Counted from the stretch's first letter, positions 1-9,681 are shown. The stretch: 64,000 nucleotides of DNA from Anaerostipes faecalis (GCF_018982945.1 NZ_JABRXE010000003.1:1-64000), one strand, 5' to 3'. The notes: generated by a model from the letters alone, not told the origin. Made by a program: numbers and translations.

Positions 1-33
1 CTCAGCAACTTCGAGATAAATGGCTTCCGTCAT
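1..33 (-). CDS. IS3-family transposase OrfB, first 11 codons only
   Basis: The ATG at 33-31 overlaps the orfA stop codon (ATGA), and the frame stays open to the window edge as MTEAIYLEVAE. That is the position and -1 frame expected for the DDE-integrase subunit of an IS3 element. The catalytic core is outside the window, so the family call rests on orfA and the overlap. Confidence 0.6.
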   Translation of the reverse strand, partial: MTEAIYLEVAE

Positions 34-314
34 TTTCCCAGAATGTTGATTGCTTTTTTTAGTACATCAAGAGCGTCCTGTGCATCACGAAGTTCACGTT
101 TTAATCGTGCGATTTCTTTTGCTTCATCAGAAGCATAATTACCGGAACCACGGCATTCAATATCACCTGTCTCACGTAGCTCCTTTTGCCAACGTGATAA
201 TGTTTGTTGGCTGATTCCTAAATTTGATGCACAGCCCTGCAGTCCTAAGTCTCTGTGATCATGATAATACTGGACTGCATCCAGTTTAAATTGTTTGTCA
301 TAATGCTTTGCCAT
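30..314 (-). CDS. IS3-family transposase OrfA (helix-turn-helix subunit)
   Basis: This 94-residue protein fits IS3 OrfA: an N-terminal helix-turn-helix (residues about 10-50, including a GISQQTLSRWQKEL recognition-helix segment) followed by a leucine-zipper-like coiled coil (about 65-92) that mediates OrfA/OrfAB assembly. The ATG is preceded by AAGGAGG at 8 bases. Near the end, cta-aaa-aaa-gca offers an A-rich slippery run where a -1 shift would join OrfA to the OrfB frame, the usual way IS3 elements make their OrfAB transposase. OrfA alone binds the ends and regulates. The gene points away from the polysaccharide operon it invaded but has the same transcription direction. Confidence 0.9.
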   Translation of the reverse strand: MAKHYDKQFKLDAVQYYHDHRDLGLQGCASNLGISQQTLSRWQKELRETGDIECRGSGNYASDEAKEIARLKRELRDAQDALDVLKKAINILGK

Positions 315-401
315 AATGAGATCCTCCTTCAGTGCGGTACCTACATTGTACCATGAAATAATAGATTGGGAATTCTCATTTTGACTTGTACTATTTATAT
401 T

Positions 402-860
402 CTAGCACCAAAATCTTAAAATAATGATTGCATAAATAATGCACAATAAATACCACAAATGATAGTATGAACCATTTACAACCAGTGCTAATCCCCAATC
501 AATAAATGCATGAATCGAAAACCACCCCGTCTCTAACCATGTAGGTATACTAAATAATAAATATATCAGAGACCACTCTATATACAAAACCATTATTTTT
601 TTTTTATATTTTTTTATATAATTAGAATTTGAAGAATTATTCAAACATTTATTATCTTTAAATTCTAATTTTTGTGCTAAATAATATCCACTACATACAA
701 TAAAAAACGGCACTGCAACCCTAAATATAACATTTTCCAAATAGAAATTTCCAAAATCTGAAATATTCTTTAATGGTGCTACATGGATACCAATTACAAA
801 TAAAGATGCTATATATTTGGTTAAATCAATAGCAGGATTTCTATAACATCGTTTCATCAT
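402..860 (-). pseudogene. Acyltransferase-3 family membrane protein, 3' part removed by IS insertion
   Basis: About 150 residues remain of an OafA/acyltransferase-3 protein, which normally has some 330-350 residues and ten membrane helices. The visible part keeps the N-terminal signature (AIDLTKYIASLFVIGIHVAP, with the histidine thought to take part in acyl transfer) and about four membrane segments (20-35, 45-65, 90-108, 135-150). It then stops in a TAG exactly where the IS3 end begins. The GTG/ATG choice favours ATG at 860, behind AAGG. It lies 35 bases after the GH16 gene as the last gene of the polysaccharide operon, so it probably O-acylated the polymer before it was broken. Confidence 0.75.
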
Positions 861-895
861 AACCACCTTAACATAATTTTTCTCACTCTGTTATA

Positions 896-2935
896 TTATT
901 TATACATTAAATCAAGAGAGTTCTCTAATGATAATACTTCTTCTTTTTCTAATGCTCTATCGTATGCAATAAAAGCTTGATAAACGGCATTTGAAATAGA
1001 TTTATTACCAATCATTAAATTCATTCCAGATATATTCATTTTCTCTAAATTTTTAAAATCTTGCTCTTCTAAAATTAATTTTCCATTAATATAAAGTTTT
1101 ATTATTTGATTAGTATCTTTTACTAGTATTGCATTTACAATTCTATCTCGCGAAAGATTAGAGTCAATTTCAAACTCTTTATTAATTATATTCATTCCGT
1201 TATTATCTTTAACATAAATATGCGTTGACTGAAGTTGAATATTTCCAGCTTCCGTTCCATTGGAATTTACAATTTCAAATGCATTACCACCACTATTCTC
1301 CACACCAGCAGGATAAAAATATCGTACAGCAACAGTAAATGGACCATTTATATCAAATAAACCCATTCCTGCAATATGTCTTCCATTTTCTACATATGCA
1401 GAATCATCTGAAATATATTTTTGTTGAAAACCCTTTCCACTTAGAAATTCTAATCCTGTTGATGAATCTCCTGTAACTTTAAAATCTTCCCCATTAGCAA
1501 GATCACTCTTCCAATTATCCTTTCTCCAACCCTTTTTGGTGTATTTTGCAACTAAACCTTTCGTATTAATTGTATCATCCACTTCCGGCTTACAATTTAA
1601 CGACACAGACTTACTAACTTGACCATCTGCAGAAGAACATGTAATAATAACTTTGCCTCCTTTAGGATTAATTGCAGACACCACTCCATCTTTTACTGTC
1701 GCAATATTTTCATCACTACTATTCCATACTAATCTAGGATCTGTATTGTATTCAGGTTTTACAACTGTACGAATTACTGAGGTTGTATTATAATCTATGA
1801 ATGGTGAATCAACATATAAATTTATATCTTTAATATTATTAGTTGCATCTTGTATGACCTTTAATATAGTACTTGCTTTTAATCCATCTGATGTAATCGC
1901 AGTAATTGTTGTCACACCATTGGAAATAGCTTTTACTGTTCCTGCTTTGCAAGTCGCAACACTTTCATCAGAACTACTCCAATTTATACAATAATTAGGG
2001 ACATTTTTAATGTTAAATTGTGGATTCAAAACTCGACGCTGTCCAGCCTGCAATTCAAATTCCTTTCCACAATCTAGTTTTAATTTTGATGGCTTTTTTA
2101 ATTTCTTTTCTGATTCTGGTAGATAATATCTAATCCAATCAACCTGAAATTCTGTTTCAGTAAGAGACTCTTCAGGATTCTCTTGAGAGCCACCTCCAAT
2201 TGCAAGATCAAAAATAACGTTAAATGGTGAATATAATTCTTCTTGAAAATCTTTTTTTTCTAATTTTCCTATTAGATTTCTATCATAGTAAAATTTTATT
2301 GTATTTTCAGTTCGCTCCATTCCTACAATATGCCATTTATCATCATATTCAAAATCTGACAATTTTGTTTTCTCGAAGCACATTTTTCCCGTATCATCTT
2401 GCACCCAAATTGTACCACTTTGATGTTGTCTATTATGGGTAAACTCAACCATATCAATTTCCCCACATTCAGGCCAATTAATACCTTGGTTAACTGATAA
2501 ATTAAAATCTCTCCAATAATTATACCCAGTCCCCCAAAAGGCAGGCCAACAACCTTTTTGAGAATCATACTTTACTTTTGCTTCAATTAATCCTGTACCA
2601 AATGCAAAACCTTTTCTAGAAATAATGGATCCTGAACTCCACGCATATCCCTTTTTCGGATTATCTTTTATTGCCTTTAAATGTAAAATTCCATTTTCAC
2701 AAAATACATTTTTATTGTCTGAAGTATAAATTTGATGTTCTTTATTTCTAACTGCGCCTATTTCATAATCCCACACTTGTGTATTTAGTTTATCAAATTC
2801 ATCATGCCACGCCAAAACTCTTCCTTTGGCTAAATCTTCTAAAAAAAAGGAAGTTCTATTTAAAAATATAATTATGAAAATTCCAACTATTATTAACAAT
2901 ATAAACAAAAATGTTAACCCTTTTTTCTTTGACAT
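896..2935 (-). CDS. Membrane-anchored or secreted GH16 beta-glucanase-like enzyme with Ig-like and lectin domains
   Basis: A 679-residue protein. Residues 5-26 form one hydrophobic segment (signal or anchor). A glycoside hydrolase family 16 domain spans about 40-275, with the catalytic ExDxxE motif at E159-D161-E164 (nucleophile and acid/base). About 280-455 contains two bacterial Ig-like (Big_2) repeats, recognisable by the recurring SSDES/NVAT...G-V pattern. About 470-679 is a concanavalin/LamG-like jelly roll. The start at 2935 is chosen because AAGGAGA lies 9 bases upstream; an extra 13 codons are open but lack a site. GH16 enzymes cut beta-1,3/1,4-glucans or galactans. In this operon it may trim or release the polymer the locus makes. 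Confidence 0.85.
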   Translation of the reverse strand: MSKKKGLTFLFILLIIVGIFIIIFLNRTSFFLEDLAKGRVLAWHDEFDKLNTQVWDYEIGAVRNKEHQIYTSDNKNVFCENGILHLKAIKDNPKKGYAWSSGSIISRKGFAFGTGLIEAKVKYDSQKGCWPAFWGTGYNYWRDFNLSVNQGINWPECGEIDMVEFTHNRQHQSGTIWVQDDTGKMCFEKTKLSDFEYDDKWHIVGMERTENTIKFYYDRNLIGKLEKKDFQEELYSPFNVIFDLAIGGGSQENPEESLTETEFQVDWIRYYLPESEKKLKKPSKLKLDCGKEFELQAGQRRVLNPQFNIKNVPNYCINWSSSDESVATCKAGTVKAISNGVTTITAITSDGLKASTILKVIQDATNNIKDINLYVDSPFIDYNTTSVIRTVVKPEYNTDPRLVWNSSDENIATVKDGVVSAINPKGGKVIITCSSADGQVSKSVSLNCKPEVDDTINTKGLVAKYTKKGWRKDNWKSDLANGEDFKVTGDSSTGLEFLSGKGFQQKYISDDSAYVENGRHIAGMGLFDINGPFTVAVRYFYPAGVENSGGNAFEIVNSNGTEAGNIQLQSTHIYVKDNNGMNIINKEFEIDSNLSRDRIVNAILVKDTNQIIKLYINGKLILEEQDFKNLEKMNISGMNLMIGNKSISNAVYQAFIAYDRALEKEEVLSLENSLDLMYK

Positions 2936-2991
2936 TTTTACAAATCTCCTTTTAAAAATTACATCAGTGTACAATGAAACATATACAAATT

Positions 2992-4170
2992 TTATCTATG
3001 GAAAATGTTTCTTGCTTTTATTTTAATTAAATTAATAAAGGATTTTTTTTCCGTGCTATTTGTATGTAATAAATCAACAATTTTCTCCATTTTATCTGCT
3101 CGAATATAGTCAAAAACTTCACTTCTATTATTATTCAAAATAGAAGAGTACAAAATAGAAGGATTTTTTTCACTAACCTGATCTAATTTTACCGGAAGAA
3201 TTTTAATTTCTTTTAAAATTCTATTCATCAACTTTTTTCCTTTATCAGTATGGATAAGAACAGCCGATGTTCCTTTATTGTCATCCATTTCTGGTGCCAC
3301 ATCCCATATTCCCCAAAAATCACCTAAAGTAATATCGCTGACTCTATTATATCCTTTAAAATGACAATGTTCACAAGATAATCTAGATATAGAATTTGAC
3401 ACAAATAATTTCATAAATAAATCTTTTGAATTTATAGATACATATTTTTTGTCATCGCTATACTTATAAATATTCGAATACTGAAAACGGCTCCAACCCG
3501 TATGTTTTGATCTAAGATTTATCCAAATCGGATTTTTTCCATTATTGTCTATCTTAGCTCTGTATTTTACGTATTCCATCCAAGCCATTGGAGAGGGAAC
3601 ACTATGACAAATAAAATCTACACAAAACAATGATTCATAAGGCTTATTTAAAAATTGTTTTAATCCCGCAACCTGACAAGGAGTTCCTGAAAAAAGAACT
3701 ATTTGTTTTTTCTGAAGCTTCTTTAGAATTTCAGAGAAACAATCTCCTAGTTCACTTTGTACATATTTTGCTCCTTGAAGTTTTGATATATGATTTTTGG
3801 AATCTATACAAATATGTTTTACCGAAAAATCTTCTGAATAAGCTGCTCCATACACTACTCCTCCCATATCCAAAATTGCATAAGCCAGTTCAGAAAAAAT
3901 TCCACCAGAAGAACTGCATTCTCTAAGTTTTGTATTTAAAGAATACGCCGCATAGGCTTTTGTTTTATACTCATTTAAAGCCATAGAATGTATCACTGGG
4001 CAACTTTTCTCACATATTTTACAGTCAACACAGTATTGAGAATTTACAACGGGCTGGAGAAAACCTTCTTTATCCGTTTTCATAATAATACATTTTATTG
4101 GGCATGAAGAAACACACGCTGTACATCCGGTACAATCATTATGACTAGCTAAATGCGGCAATATTGACAT
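2992..4170 (-). CDS. Ferredoxin-domain protein with coenzyme F420 hydrogenase/dehydrogenase beta-subunit fold
   Basis: A 392-residue protein. Two [4Fe-4S] clusters are predicted by C13-x2-C16-x2-C19-x3-C23 and C47-x2-C50-x2-C53-x3-C57. These are followed by the FrhB N- and C-terminal domains (about 70-340), which bind flavin in F420-reducing relatives. Such proteins recur in Clostridia and Bacteroidetes capsule loci next to polysaccharide pyruvyl transferases, and one is encoded here about 2.7 kb away. The actual reaction in those loci is not established, and nothing here suggests F420 itself is made. The AAAGGAG lies directly against the ATG, so a TTG three codons in may be the true start. 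Confidence 0.8.
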   Translation of the reverse strand: MSILPHLASHNDCTGCTACVSSCPIKCIIMKTDKEGFLQPVVNSQYCVDCKICEKSCPVIHSMALNEYKTKAYAAYSLNTKLRECSSSGGIFSELAYAILDMGGVVYGAAYSEDFSVKHICIDSKNHISKLQGAKYVQSELGDCFSEILKKLQKKQIVLFSGTPCQVAGLKQFLNKPYESLFCVDFICHSVPSPMAWMEYVKYRAKIDNNGKNPIWINLRSKHTGWSRFQYSNIYKYSDDKKYVSINSKDLFMKLFVSNSISRLSCEHCHFKGYNRVSDITLGDFWGIWDVAPEMDDNKGTSAVLIHTDKGKKLMNRILKEIKILPVKLDQVSEKNPSILYSSILNNNRSEVFDYIRADKMEKIVDLLHTNSTEKKSFINLIKIKARNIFHR

Positions 4171-4206
4171 CTCCTTTCAATTGTTGATATACAGATTTAT
4201 TTTAAT

Positions 4207-5301
4207 TTATTTATTTTCTAAAATATCAGCTATTCTTTTGCTTGCGAATCCATCTCCGTAAGGATTACTTGCATTACTCATTTTGGCATATTCTTGTTGA
4301 TCTTCTAATAATTTTTTAAAATTCTGATAAATTGTCTCTTCCTCTGTTCCTACTAGTTTTAAGGTACCTGCGGCAATTCCTTCTGGTCTTTCAGTAGTAT
4401 CTCTCATAACCAACACTGGCTTTCCAAGTGAAGGAGCTTCTTCTTGAATTCCTCCTGAATCAGTTAATATTAAATAACTTCTATTTAAAAAATTATGAAA
4501 GTCAAAAACTTCTAATGGTTCTATAATATGTATTCTATCATCTCCACCCAAAATATCATTTGCTACTTTTCTAACTTCCGGATTCATATGAATTGGATAA
4601 ATAGCCTTCACATCAGAATGTTCATCCATAACTCGTTTGATAGCCTTAAACATATGAATCATAGGTTCTCCTAAGTTTTCTCGACGATGCGCTGTAATCA
4701 TTATTAATCGACTATCTTCTGCCCATTCAAGTTCAGGATGTTTATAATCATCCTTAATTGTAGTTTTTAACGCATCTATTGCTGTATTTCCAGTAACATA
4801 AATTGTATTTTCTTTTTTTCCTTCTTTAATAAGATTATTTTTTGAAAGTTCCGTTGGAGCAAAATTATATTTACTTATAATACTCACTGCCTGACGATTA
4901 AACTCTTCAGGATATGGTGAATATATATTATAGGTACGCAAACCAGCTTCTACATGACCAACAGGAATCTGCATATAAAAACATGCTAAAGATGTAACAA
5001 AAGTTGTTGAAGTATCTCCATGGACTAAAACAACATCTGGTCTTACTTCTTCCAAAACTACCTTAACCTTATTTAATATGTTAGTTGTAATATCAAATAA
5101 AGTCTGATTTTGCTTCATAATAGACAAATCATAATCTGGAACGACTTTAAATGCTTCTAAAACCTGATTTAACATTTCTCTATGCTGTCCACTAACACAA
5201 ACAATTGTCTTTATATTTTTTCTTGTTTTTAATTCATTCACCAAAGGACACATCTTAATTGCTTCAGGACGTGTTCCAAAAACTAACATTATTTTTTTCA
5301 T
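4207..5301 (-). CDS. wecB: UDP-N-acetylglucosamine 2-epimerase, non-hydrolysing
   Basis: A 364-residue cytoplasmic enzyme of the WecB/MnaA family that interconverts UDP-GlcNAc and UDP-ManNAc. Visible hallmarks are the N-terminal FGTRPEAIK loop, VHGDTSTT, the HVEAGLRT segment around residue 115, TAHRRENLG near 205, and the TDSGGIQEEAPSLGKPVLV nucleotide-binding stretch near 285. Length matches the family. The start has GAGGG upstream. It supplies ManNAc either to the capsule operon it sits in or to the wall-polymer locus further right, where ManNAc is often part of the linkage unit; no other epimerase of this kind is visible in the window. Confidence 0.95.
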   Translation of the reverse strand: MKKIMLVFGTRPEAIKMCPLVNELKTRKNIKTIVCVSGQHREMLNQVLEAFKVVPDYDLSIMKQNQTLFDITTNILNKVKVVLEEVRPDVVLVHGDTSTTFVTSLACFYMQIPVGHVEAGLRTYNIYSPYPEEFNRQAVSIISKYNFAPTELSKNNLIKEGKKENTIYVTGNTAIDALKTTIKDDYKHPELEWAEDSRLIMITAHRRENLGEPMIHMFKAIKRVMDEHSDVKAIYPIHMNPEVRKVANDILGGDDRIHIIEPLEVFDFHNFLNRSYLILTDSGGIQEEAPSLGKPVLVMRDTTERPEGIAAGTLKLVGTEEETIYQNFKKLLEDQQEYAKMSNASNPYGDGFASKRIADILENK

Positions 5302-5313
5302 TAAAATACCCTC

Positions 5314-6858
5314 TTAAATTTTTCTATTTTTCGCATGAATGTATTGCATCAATTTATTTATCGGTTGTCTCACAATATCTTTTTCATAATTATTTAAAAT
5401 AAATCCGTACATTAGAATACAGTATATGACAGTATAAATGAATACGTTAACAAAAAAGAAAAACCAATTATTTAAAATAATAAATTTATTTAATAGTAAT
5501 CCAATACTCATCATAACAGCAGGAATTATTGACATCTTAGCTATGTTTCGCCAAAACATAGGAATATCTATTCCTGTAATTTTATAATAATAAATATTCA
5601 TAATTAATCCTTGTCCCAGTAAATATGAAATACATGAACATAATGCTGCTCCAATTCCACCTAAATATGGCACAACTATATAAGTGGAAATAACATTTGT
5701 AACAGCTATTATAAAATATACCTTAGCTCTAAATTGATGCTTATTCTGTGCAACAACAATGCTCATTCCCGTATTTTGGATCAACGGAATACACAATGGA
5801 AACAATGTTAAAATAGCAATCCAATAGGCATCTAAATAATTAGATCCCGCCCATAGTTTAATAAAAGTTTGTCCAAAAACTGTAAATCCTGAGATAATTA
5901 ATGCAATAATAAAATATTGAATTCTTCCTACCCGAATAAATAACTCGGTAAGCTTCTCTTTTGTTGCTTTTTTAATAACCATTCCAGTTATTCTAGGTGT
6001 TAATACACCAGAAATTGATGTTGATAAATTCATAACAATATTATTAAATGTTCCACCAACATTATAAACTGCAACAACAACGCTACTGGTAAGCATCCCA
6101 AGAATCACTTTATCTGTTGACCAAAATAACATATCTACTAGTGTACCCAAAAAAATATATACAGAAAACCCCAACATTTCATGAATCAATTTGCTTGGCA
6201 ATCGTGAAAATTTAGGTCTTATATGCAAACATTTAAAACTATATCCTATATTTAAAGGTAACATTATTAGCTGCAAAATAGTAGAAACCACTGCCATCCC
6301 TACTGACGCAAACCCTAAATAAAGAGCTATAAGATTTGCAATTGGGACAATTACAGTAGAAATCATATCCACCAATCGACGAAATATATACTTCTCATAT
6401 GCCAATACAACAGAAGAAAATACACTAACTGGAAATGAAAGTGCTGTATTAAAAGTCATAATCAAAACTAATATATGAACTTTATCCAGTTCATACACAG
6501 TTAAACCTCGATGAAAAATAGGTTCAACATTATTAGCAATAGCAATTCCCACTAACATAACTAACACAGATAAAAAACTATATAATATTAAAAAGAATCC
6601 AAAGGTATTCTCAACTGCTTTTTTATTTCCTTCTGCCCTATATTTAGCAATATAACGGATAATAGTGCTTCCAAAACCAAAACTTAACAATGTGAGATAG
6701 CTAATCGCAGAACTTGATAACGAATAAAGTCCATACTCAGCTTGTCCTAATATCCGCAACATAACTGGTGTATAAAAAAAAGGTATCAAACTTCCTAAAA
6801 CCAAGTTAAGATAAGATAAAACAACACCCATACGTAATTGATTAATTTGTTTTTTCAT
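5314..6858 (-). CDS. Oligosaccharide repeat-unit flippase (Wzx-like, MATE/MOP superfamily)
   Basis: A 514-residue polytopic membrane protein with about 12-14 predicted helices, starting with the typical amphipathic N-terminus and LSYLNLVLGSLIPFFYTPVML, which opens the polysaccharide_synt fold. It would move undecaprenyl-diphosphate-linked repeat units across the membrane. Neighbouring wecB, the pyruvyl transferase and GTs, plus the EpsG-like protein further upstream, make a Wzx/Wzy-type export route likely. Specificity cannot be read from the sequence. Confidence 0.88.
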   Translation of the reverse strand: MKKQINQLRMGVVLSYLNLVLGSLIPFFYTPVMLRILGQAEYGLYSLSSSAISYLTLLSFGFGSTIIRYIAKYRAEGNKKAVENTFGFFLILYSFLSVLVMLVGIAIANNVEPIFHRGLTVYELDKVHILVLIMTFNTALSFPVSVFSSVVLAYEKYIFRRLVDMISTVIVPIANLIALYLGFASVGMAVVSTILQLIMLPLNIGYSFKCLHIRPKFSRLPSKLIHEMLGFSVYIFLGTLVDMLFWSTDKVILGMLTSSVVVAVYNVGGTFNNIVMNLSTSISGVLTPRITGMVIKKATKEKLTELFIRVGRIQYFIIALIISGFTVFGQTFIKLWAGSNYLDAYWIAILTLFPLCIPLIQNTGMSIVVAQNKHQFRAKVYFIIAVTNVISTYIVVPYLGGIGAALCSCISYLLGQGLIMNIYYYKITGIDIPMFWRNIAKMSIIPAVMMSIGLLLNKFIILNNWFFFFVNVFIYTVIYCILMYGFILNNYEKDIVRQPINKLMQYIHAKNRKI

Positions 6859-6878
6859 TTTTTCTTCCCATATGATAA

Positions 6879-8051
6879 TTAATTATCTTTTGTTTTTAAT
6901 TCATCTAAATAAACTTTTGCTCTCAACGCCTTTTCTTTATATTCCGGCATGATTTGATTAAGTTGATTCCTAATTTCATTTTCATGATACTCTATCCAAT
7001 GATACACTTCTAATAAATCGTCAGCTTTCTGAATCATTTGAACTGGAATAACATAATTATCTTCTTTACCAAACAAATCAATGGCAATTCCTCTACTTTT
7101 TACAGAATACCCAATTACTAAAGTTGGTACACATGATGAATATGCGGCAATTGAAGCATGAGTTCTTGCTGCAATCATAATACGGCACTTTGAAATAATG
7201 TATTTTAACTTCATACAATTTTGATCAGAGATTAAAATTACACGATTTGAACTTTTAAAATGTTCATAAATAGGTTTTAAAATTTCTAAATCACTATTTC
7301 CCTTTTTTACAACATGAGGAATCAATGCAATCATATTATCTGTTGTATCTAAAATCTCTTGAATCAATCTATAAAAAGAATCTAATACTTGTGCTTTATA
7401 TTCTGTATATTGTAAAATTAAAGGACTAAGATTAATTCCAACTGTTTTGCCTTCGAGAAAGCCCATAGGTAAATCAACTTTTTGATCAGGTAATACGAAA
7501 GCAGGATCAGAAACTGTACGCACATTTTTTACTACGCCTCTATACGCAAGTGCTTGCATTGTAATTGATTCCCTAACAGTAATCAAGTCATATCGTTTTA
7601 AATCTTCAATCACTGCAGAGGTTAAAACCTCTGGATCAATGGAACATCCCCATAAAACAGTTTTTATTCCTTTCCGTTTCATAATGTGATTAAGATCTGC
7701 CATTATTTCTCTTCCATTATAACAGTAATTATCCCCACCAATTGACAAACAAATGTCATCAGTTTTTATTCCATTCATTAAACTTTTTCGAGAAAAATAT
7801 GTATATAATATTGTTGATTTCACTAATTTAATCAAAATTGCAGAAATTAAATATTTTAACGAATGACGCTCTAATTTTAAAATTTTATCATCGTGCACGT
7901 CAGCAATCTGATCTATTTCATATTTCAAATCTTCTTCATATCCCATTGAGTAAAGAATTGGTTTTTCTTGTATAATCTTGGACGTTGATCGTACCAATGC
8001 CTCACAGCCATGATTCTCACTCCCTGTATGATAATATAATACATATTTCAT
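6879..8051 (-). CDS. Polysaccharide pyruvyl transferase family protein (CsaB/WcaK-like)
   Basis: A 390-residue protein with the family's opening GSENHGCEALVRST motif, a central SIGGDNYCY glycine-rich element (about residue 110) and a C-terminal TARTHASIAAYSS region typical of the PS_pyruv_trans fold. Members transfer a ketal pyruvate from phosphoenolpyruvate onto a sugar, adding a negative charge to wall or capsule polymers. It lies 3 bases from the next GT gene. Some family members act as other transferases, so the donor is inferred. Confidence 0.85.
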   Translation of the reverse strand: MKYVLYYHTGSENHGCEALVRSTSKIIQEKPILYSMGYEEDLKYEIDQIADVHDDKILKLERHSLKYLISAILIKLVKSTILYTYFSRKSLMNGIKTDDICLSIGGDNYCYNGREIMADLNHIMKRKGIKTVLWGCSIDPEVLTSAVIEDLKRYDLITVRESITMQALAYRGVVKNVRTVSDPAFVLPDQKVDLPMGFLEGKTVGINLSPLILQYTEYKAQVLDSFYRLIQEILDTTDNMIALIPHVVKKGNSDLEILKPIYEHFKSSNRVILISDQNCMKLKYIISKCRIMIAARTHASIAAYSSCVPTLVIGYSVKSRGIAIDLFGKEDNYVIPVQMIQKADDLLEVYHWIEYHENEIRNQLNQIMPEYKEKALRAKVYLDELKTKDN

Positions 8052-8054
8052 AAA

Positions 8055-9095
8055 TTAAACTCCTAACATCTTCTTTTTTATCCTACTAATAAATTCAGAG
8101 AATTTAATACTTAAATAATATATAATATAAGAATTACTACATAAGCCCCAGTATTGAACTATATTAATATTAGATTTATTGATTGATTTACTACATTTTT
8201 TAAATTCTTTTGAATGAAAAACTTTAGAATTATATATTATTTTAGAAAAAATATCAGCTGTATTTTCTTTTGACCATGTATTTCTAAAAACTCGATCAAA
8301 TGCATAAAAATATGATTGATAATATTCTTTTTTATAATTATTTTTATTACATTTAAGCACTTGAAAAGTCTCAAATAATTTTTTATATAAAATTTTATAA
8401 ATGGCATTTAAATCTGAATAATATTTTTCACTTAATCCTTCATTATTTCCAACTGAATAATTATATAAAGGCACATTTATTATTTTAAAATCACAACGAC
8501 TACACATAATATAATCCAATACAAAAATTAAATCCTCTCCCAATGAAAGACTTTCATTAAAGCGAATCTTATTATTCTCAATAATATTTCTTGAATATAA
8601 TTTATTCCAGGGAATACCAAGTAATTCTCCTTTATTAAGAAGAAAAAAATCTTCATTTGTTATTATTTCATCATATGTATCACAAATATCTTTTTTATTT
8701 GCTTTTAATATATTGTCACATATTCTATAATAATTACAAACAGGTAAAACATTGGTCTTGCTTTTGAAACCTCTGTAAAGCTTATCGCACCAATCTGATT
8801 GAACAAAATCATCGGCATCACAAAAAAGAATGTAATCCCCCGTTGCACTATCTATCCCTATATTTCTTGCCAAGGAAACTCCTTTGTTTTCCGTATGTAT
8901 TACTCGGATTCTAGAATCTATCTTAGAATATTCATCACAGATTTTTCCACTTTTATCTTTAGACCCATCATCTATCAAAATAATCTCTAAATTATCATAT
9001 GTCTGATTTATAACACTCTTTATACAACGCTCCAAATACTTTTCAACTTGATAAACTGGAATAATAACGCTAATCAATTCATTCCCTTTCTTCAT
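8055..9095 (-). CDS. Glycosyltransferase family 2
   Basis: A 346-residue inverting GT-A enzyme. The N-terminal VIIPVYQVEKYLERCIKSV, the nucleotide-binding IDDGSKDKSG (about 41-50) and the metal-binding DADD (near 94) are all visible. The C-terminal 120 residues are lysine/tyrosine-rich and diverged, as in capsule GT2 proteins. It probably adds one sugar to the lipid-linked repeat unit on the cytoplasmic face. The sequence of this gene is very AT-rich, like the rest of the operon's distal half. The sugar donor and acceptor are unknown. Confidence 0.9.
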   Translation of the reverse strand: MKKGNELISVIIPVYQVEKYLERCIKSVINQTYDNLEIILIDDGSKDKSGKICDEYSKIDSRIRVIHTENKGVSLARNIGIDSATGDYILFCDADDFVQSDWCDKLYRGFKSKTNVLPVCNYYRICDNILKANKKDICDTYDEIITNEDFFLLNKGELLGIPWNKLYSRNIIENNKIRFNESLSLGEDLIFVLDYIMCSRCDFKIINVPLYNYSVGNNEGLSEKYYSDLNAIYKILYKKLFETFQVLKCNKNNYKKEYYQSYFYAFDRVFRNTWSKENTADIFSKIIYNSKVFHSKEFKKCSKSINKSNINIVQYWGLCSNSYIIYYLSIKFSEFISRIKKKMLGV

Positions 9096-9114
9096 TTATA
9101 AAAATCCTTTTTCA

Positions 9115-9681
9115 TCATTTAACATAACCATAGGTATTTTCTAATATACTACGCATTTCATTTTTCATGTCTTCACTTGCATCAGGCCACTCATACCATA
9201 GTGTTACGAAAATATTCTCCCCCCCTTTATGAACATTTTTAGTATGGCGTTTTGCATATTCATCATAAGAACAAATAAATTTGGCAGGATTCCCGACATA
9301 TACACCATTACTCTCCAAATCATGTGTAACAACACTTCCTGCTCCGACAATAACATTATCACCTATTCTTACATTACATAATACAATAGAATTACAACCA
9401 ATAAATACATTGTTACCTAATTTTACAATTCCTATTTTAGTATAACGACAACCAGGAGCTGTACTAGCATCATGTGCCAATAATTTGGCTCCAGTTGCCA
9501 AAGTAACATTATCTCCTACTGAGATCAACCACGGCCAATTTGAATCAATAGGATAACCAGAATTATAATGAAAATTTTTTCCTGATTTAAATCCATACTT
9601 ATAACAATACTCCATTGCAGCTTTTTCCTCATTTACTATATGTAGAATACGTTTTATTTTATCCTTAAACTTAAATCCCAT
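9115..9681 (-). CDS. Hexapeptide-repeat O-acetyltransferase (CatB/LbH family)
   Basis: A 188-residue protein with a left-handed beta-helix formed by imperfect hexapeptides (about residues 50-145, for example IGNNVFIG-type and VRIGDNVIVGAGSVV repeats). It includes a likely catalytic histidine in LLAHDAS near residue 69 and a closing GNPAKFI motif. Such enzymes use acetyl-CoA to O-acetylate sugars. The ATG has AAAGGAG upstream. Its place between two GT2 genes indicates capsule decoration. Confidence 0.87.
   Translation of the reverse strand: MGFKFKDKIKRILHIVNEEKAAMEYCYKYGFKSGKNFHYNSGYPIDSNWPWLISVGDNVTLATGAKLLAHDASTAPGCRYTKIGIVKLGNNVFIGCNSIVLCNVRIGDNVIVGAGSVVTHDLESNGVYVGNPAKFICSYDEYAKRHTKNVHKGGENIFVTLWYEWPDASEDMKNEMRSILENTYGYVK

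Larger units (their letters stand above)
1..400 (-). mobile_element. IS3-family insertion sequence, 5' end only (continues past left edge)
   Basis: The window's left edge holds the upstream end of an IS3-family element: an upstream non-coding end, orfA, and the first codons of orfB. The element sits directly against a truncated acyltransferase gene, so its outer boundary lies near 395-415. The exact terminal repeat cannot be fixed because the other end is outside the window. The orfA-orfB layout with a short overlap is typical of IS3. The element is probably intact as far as seen. Confidence 0.75.
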
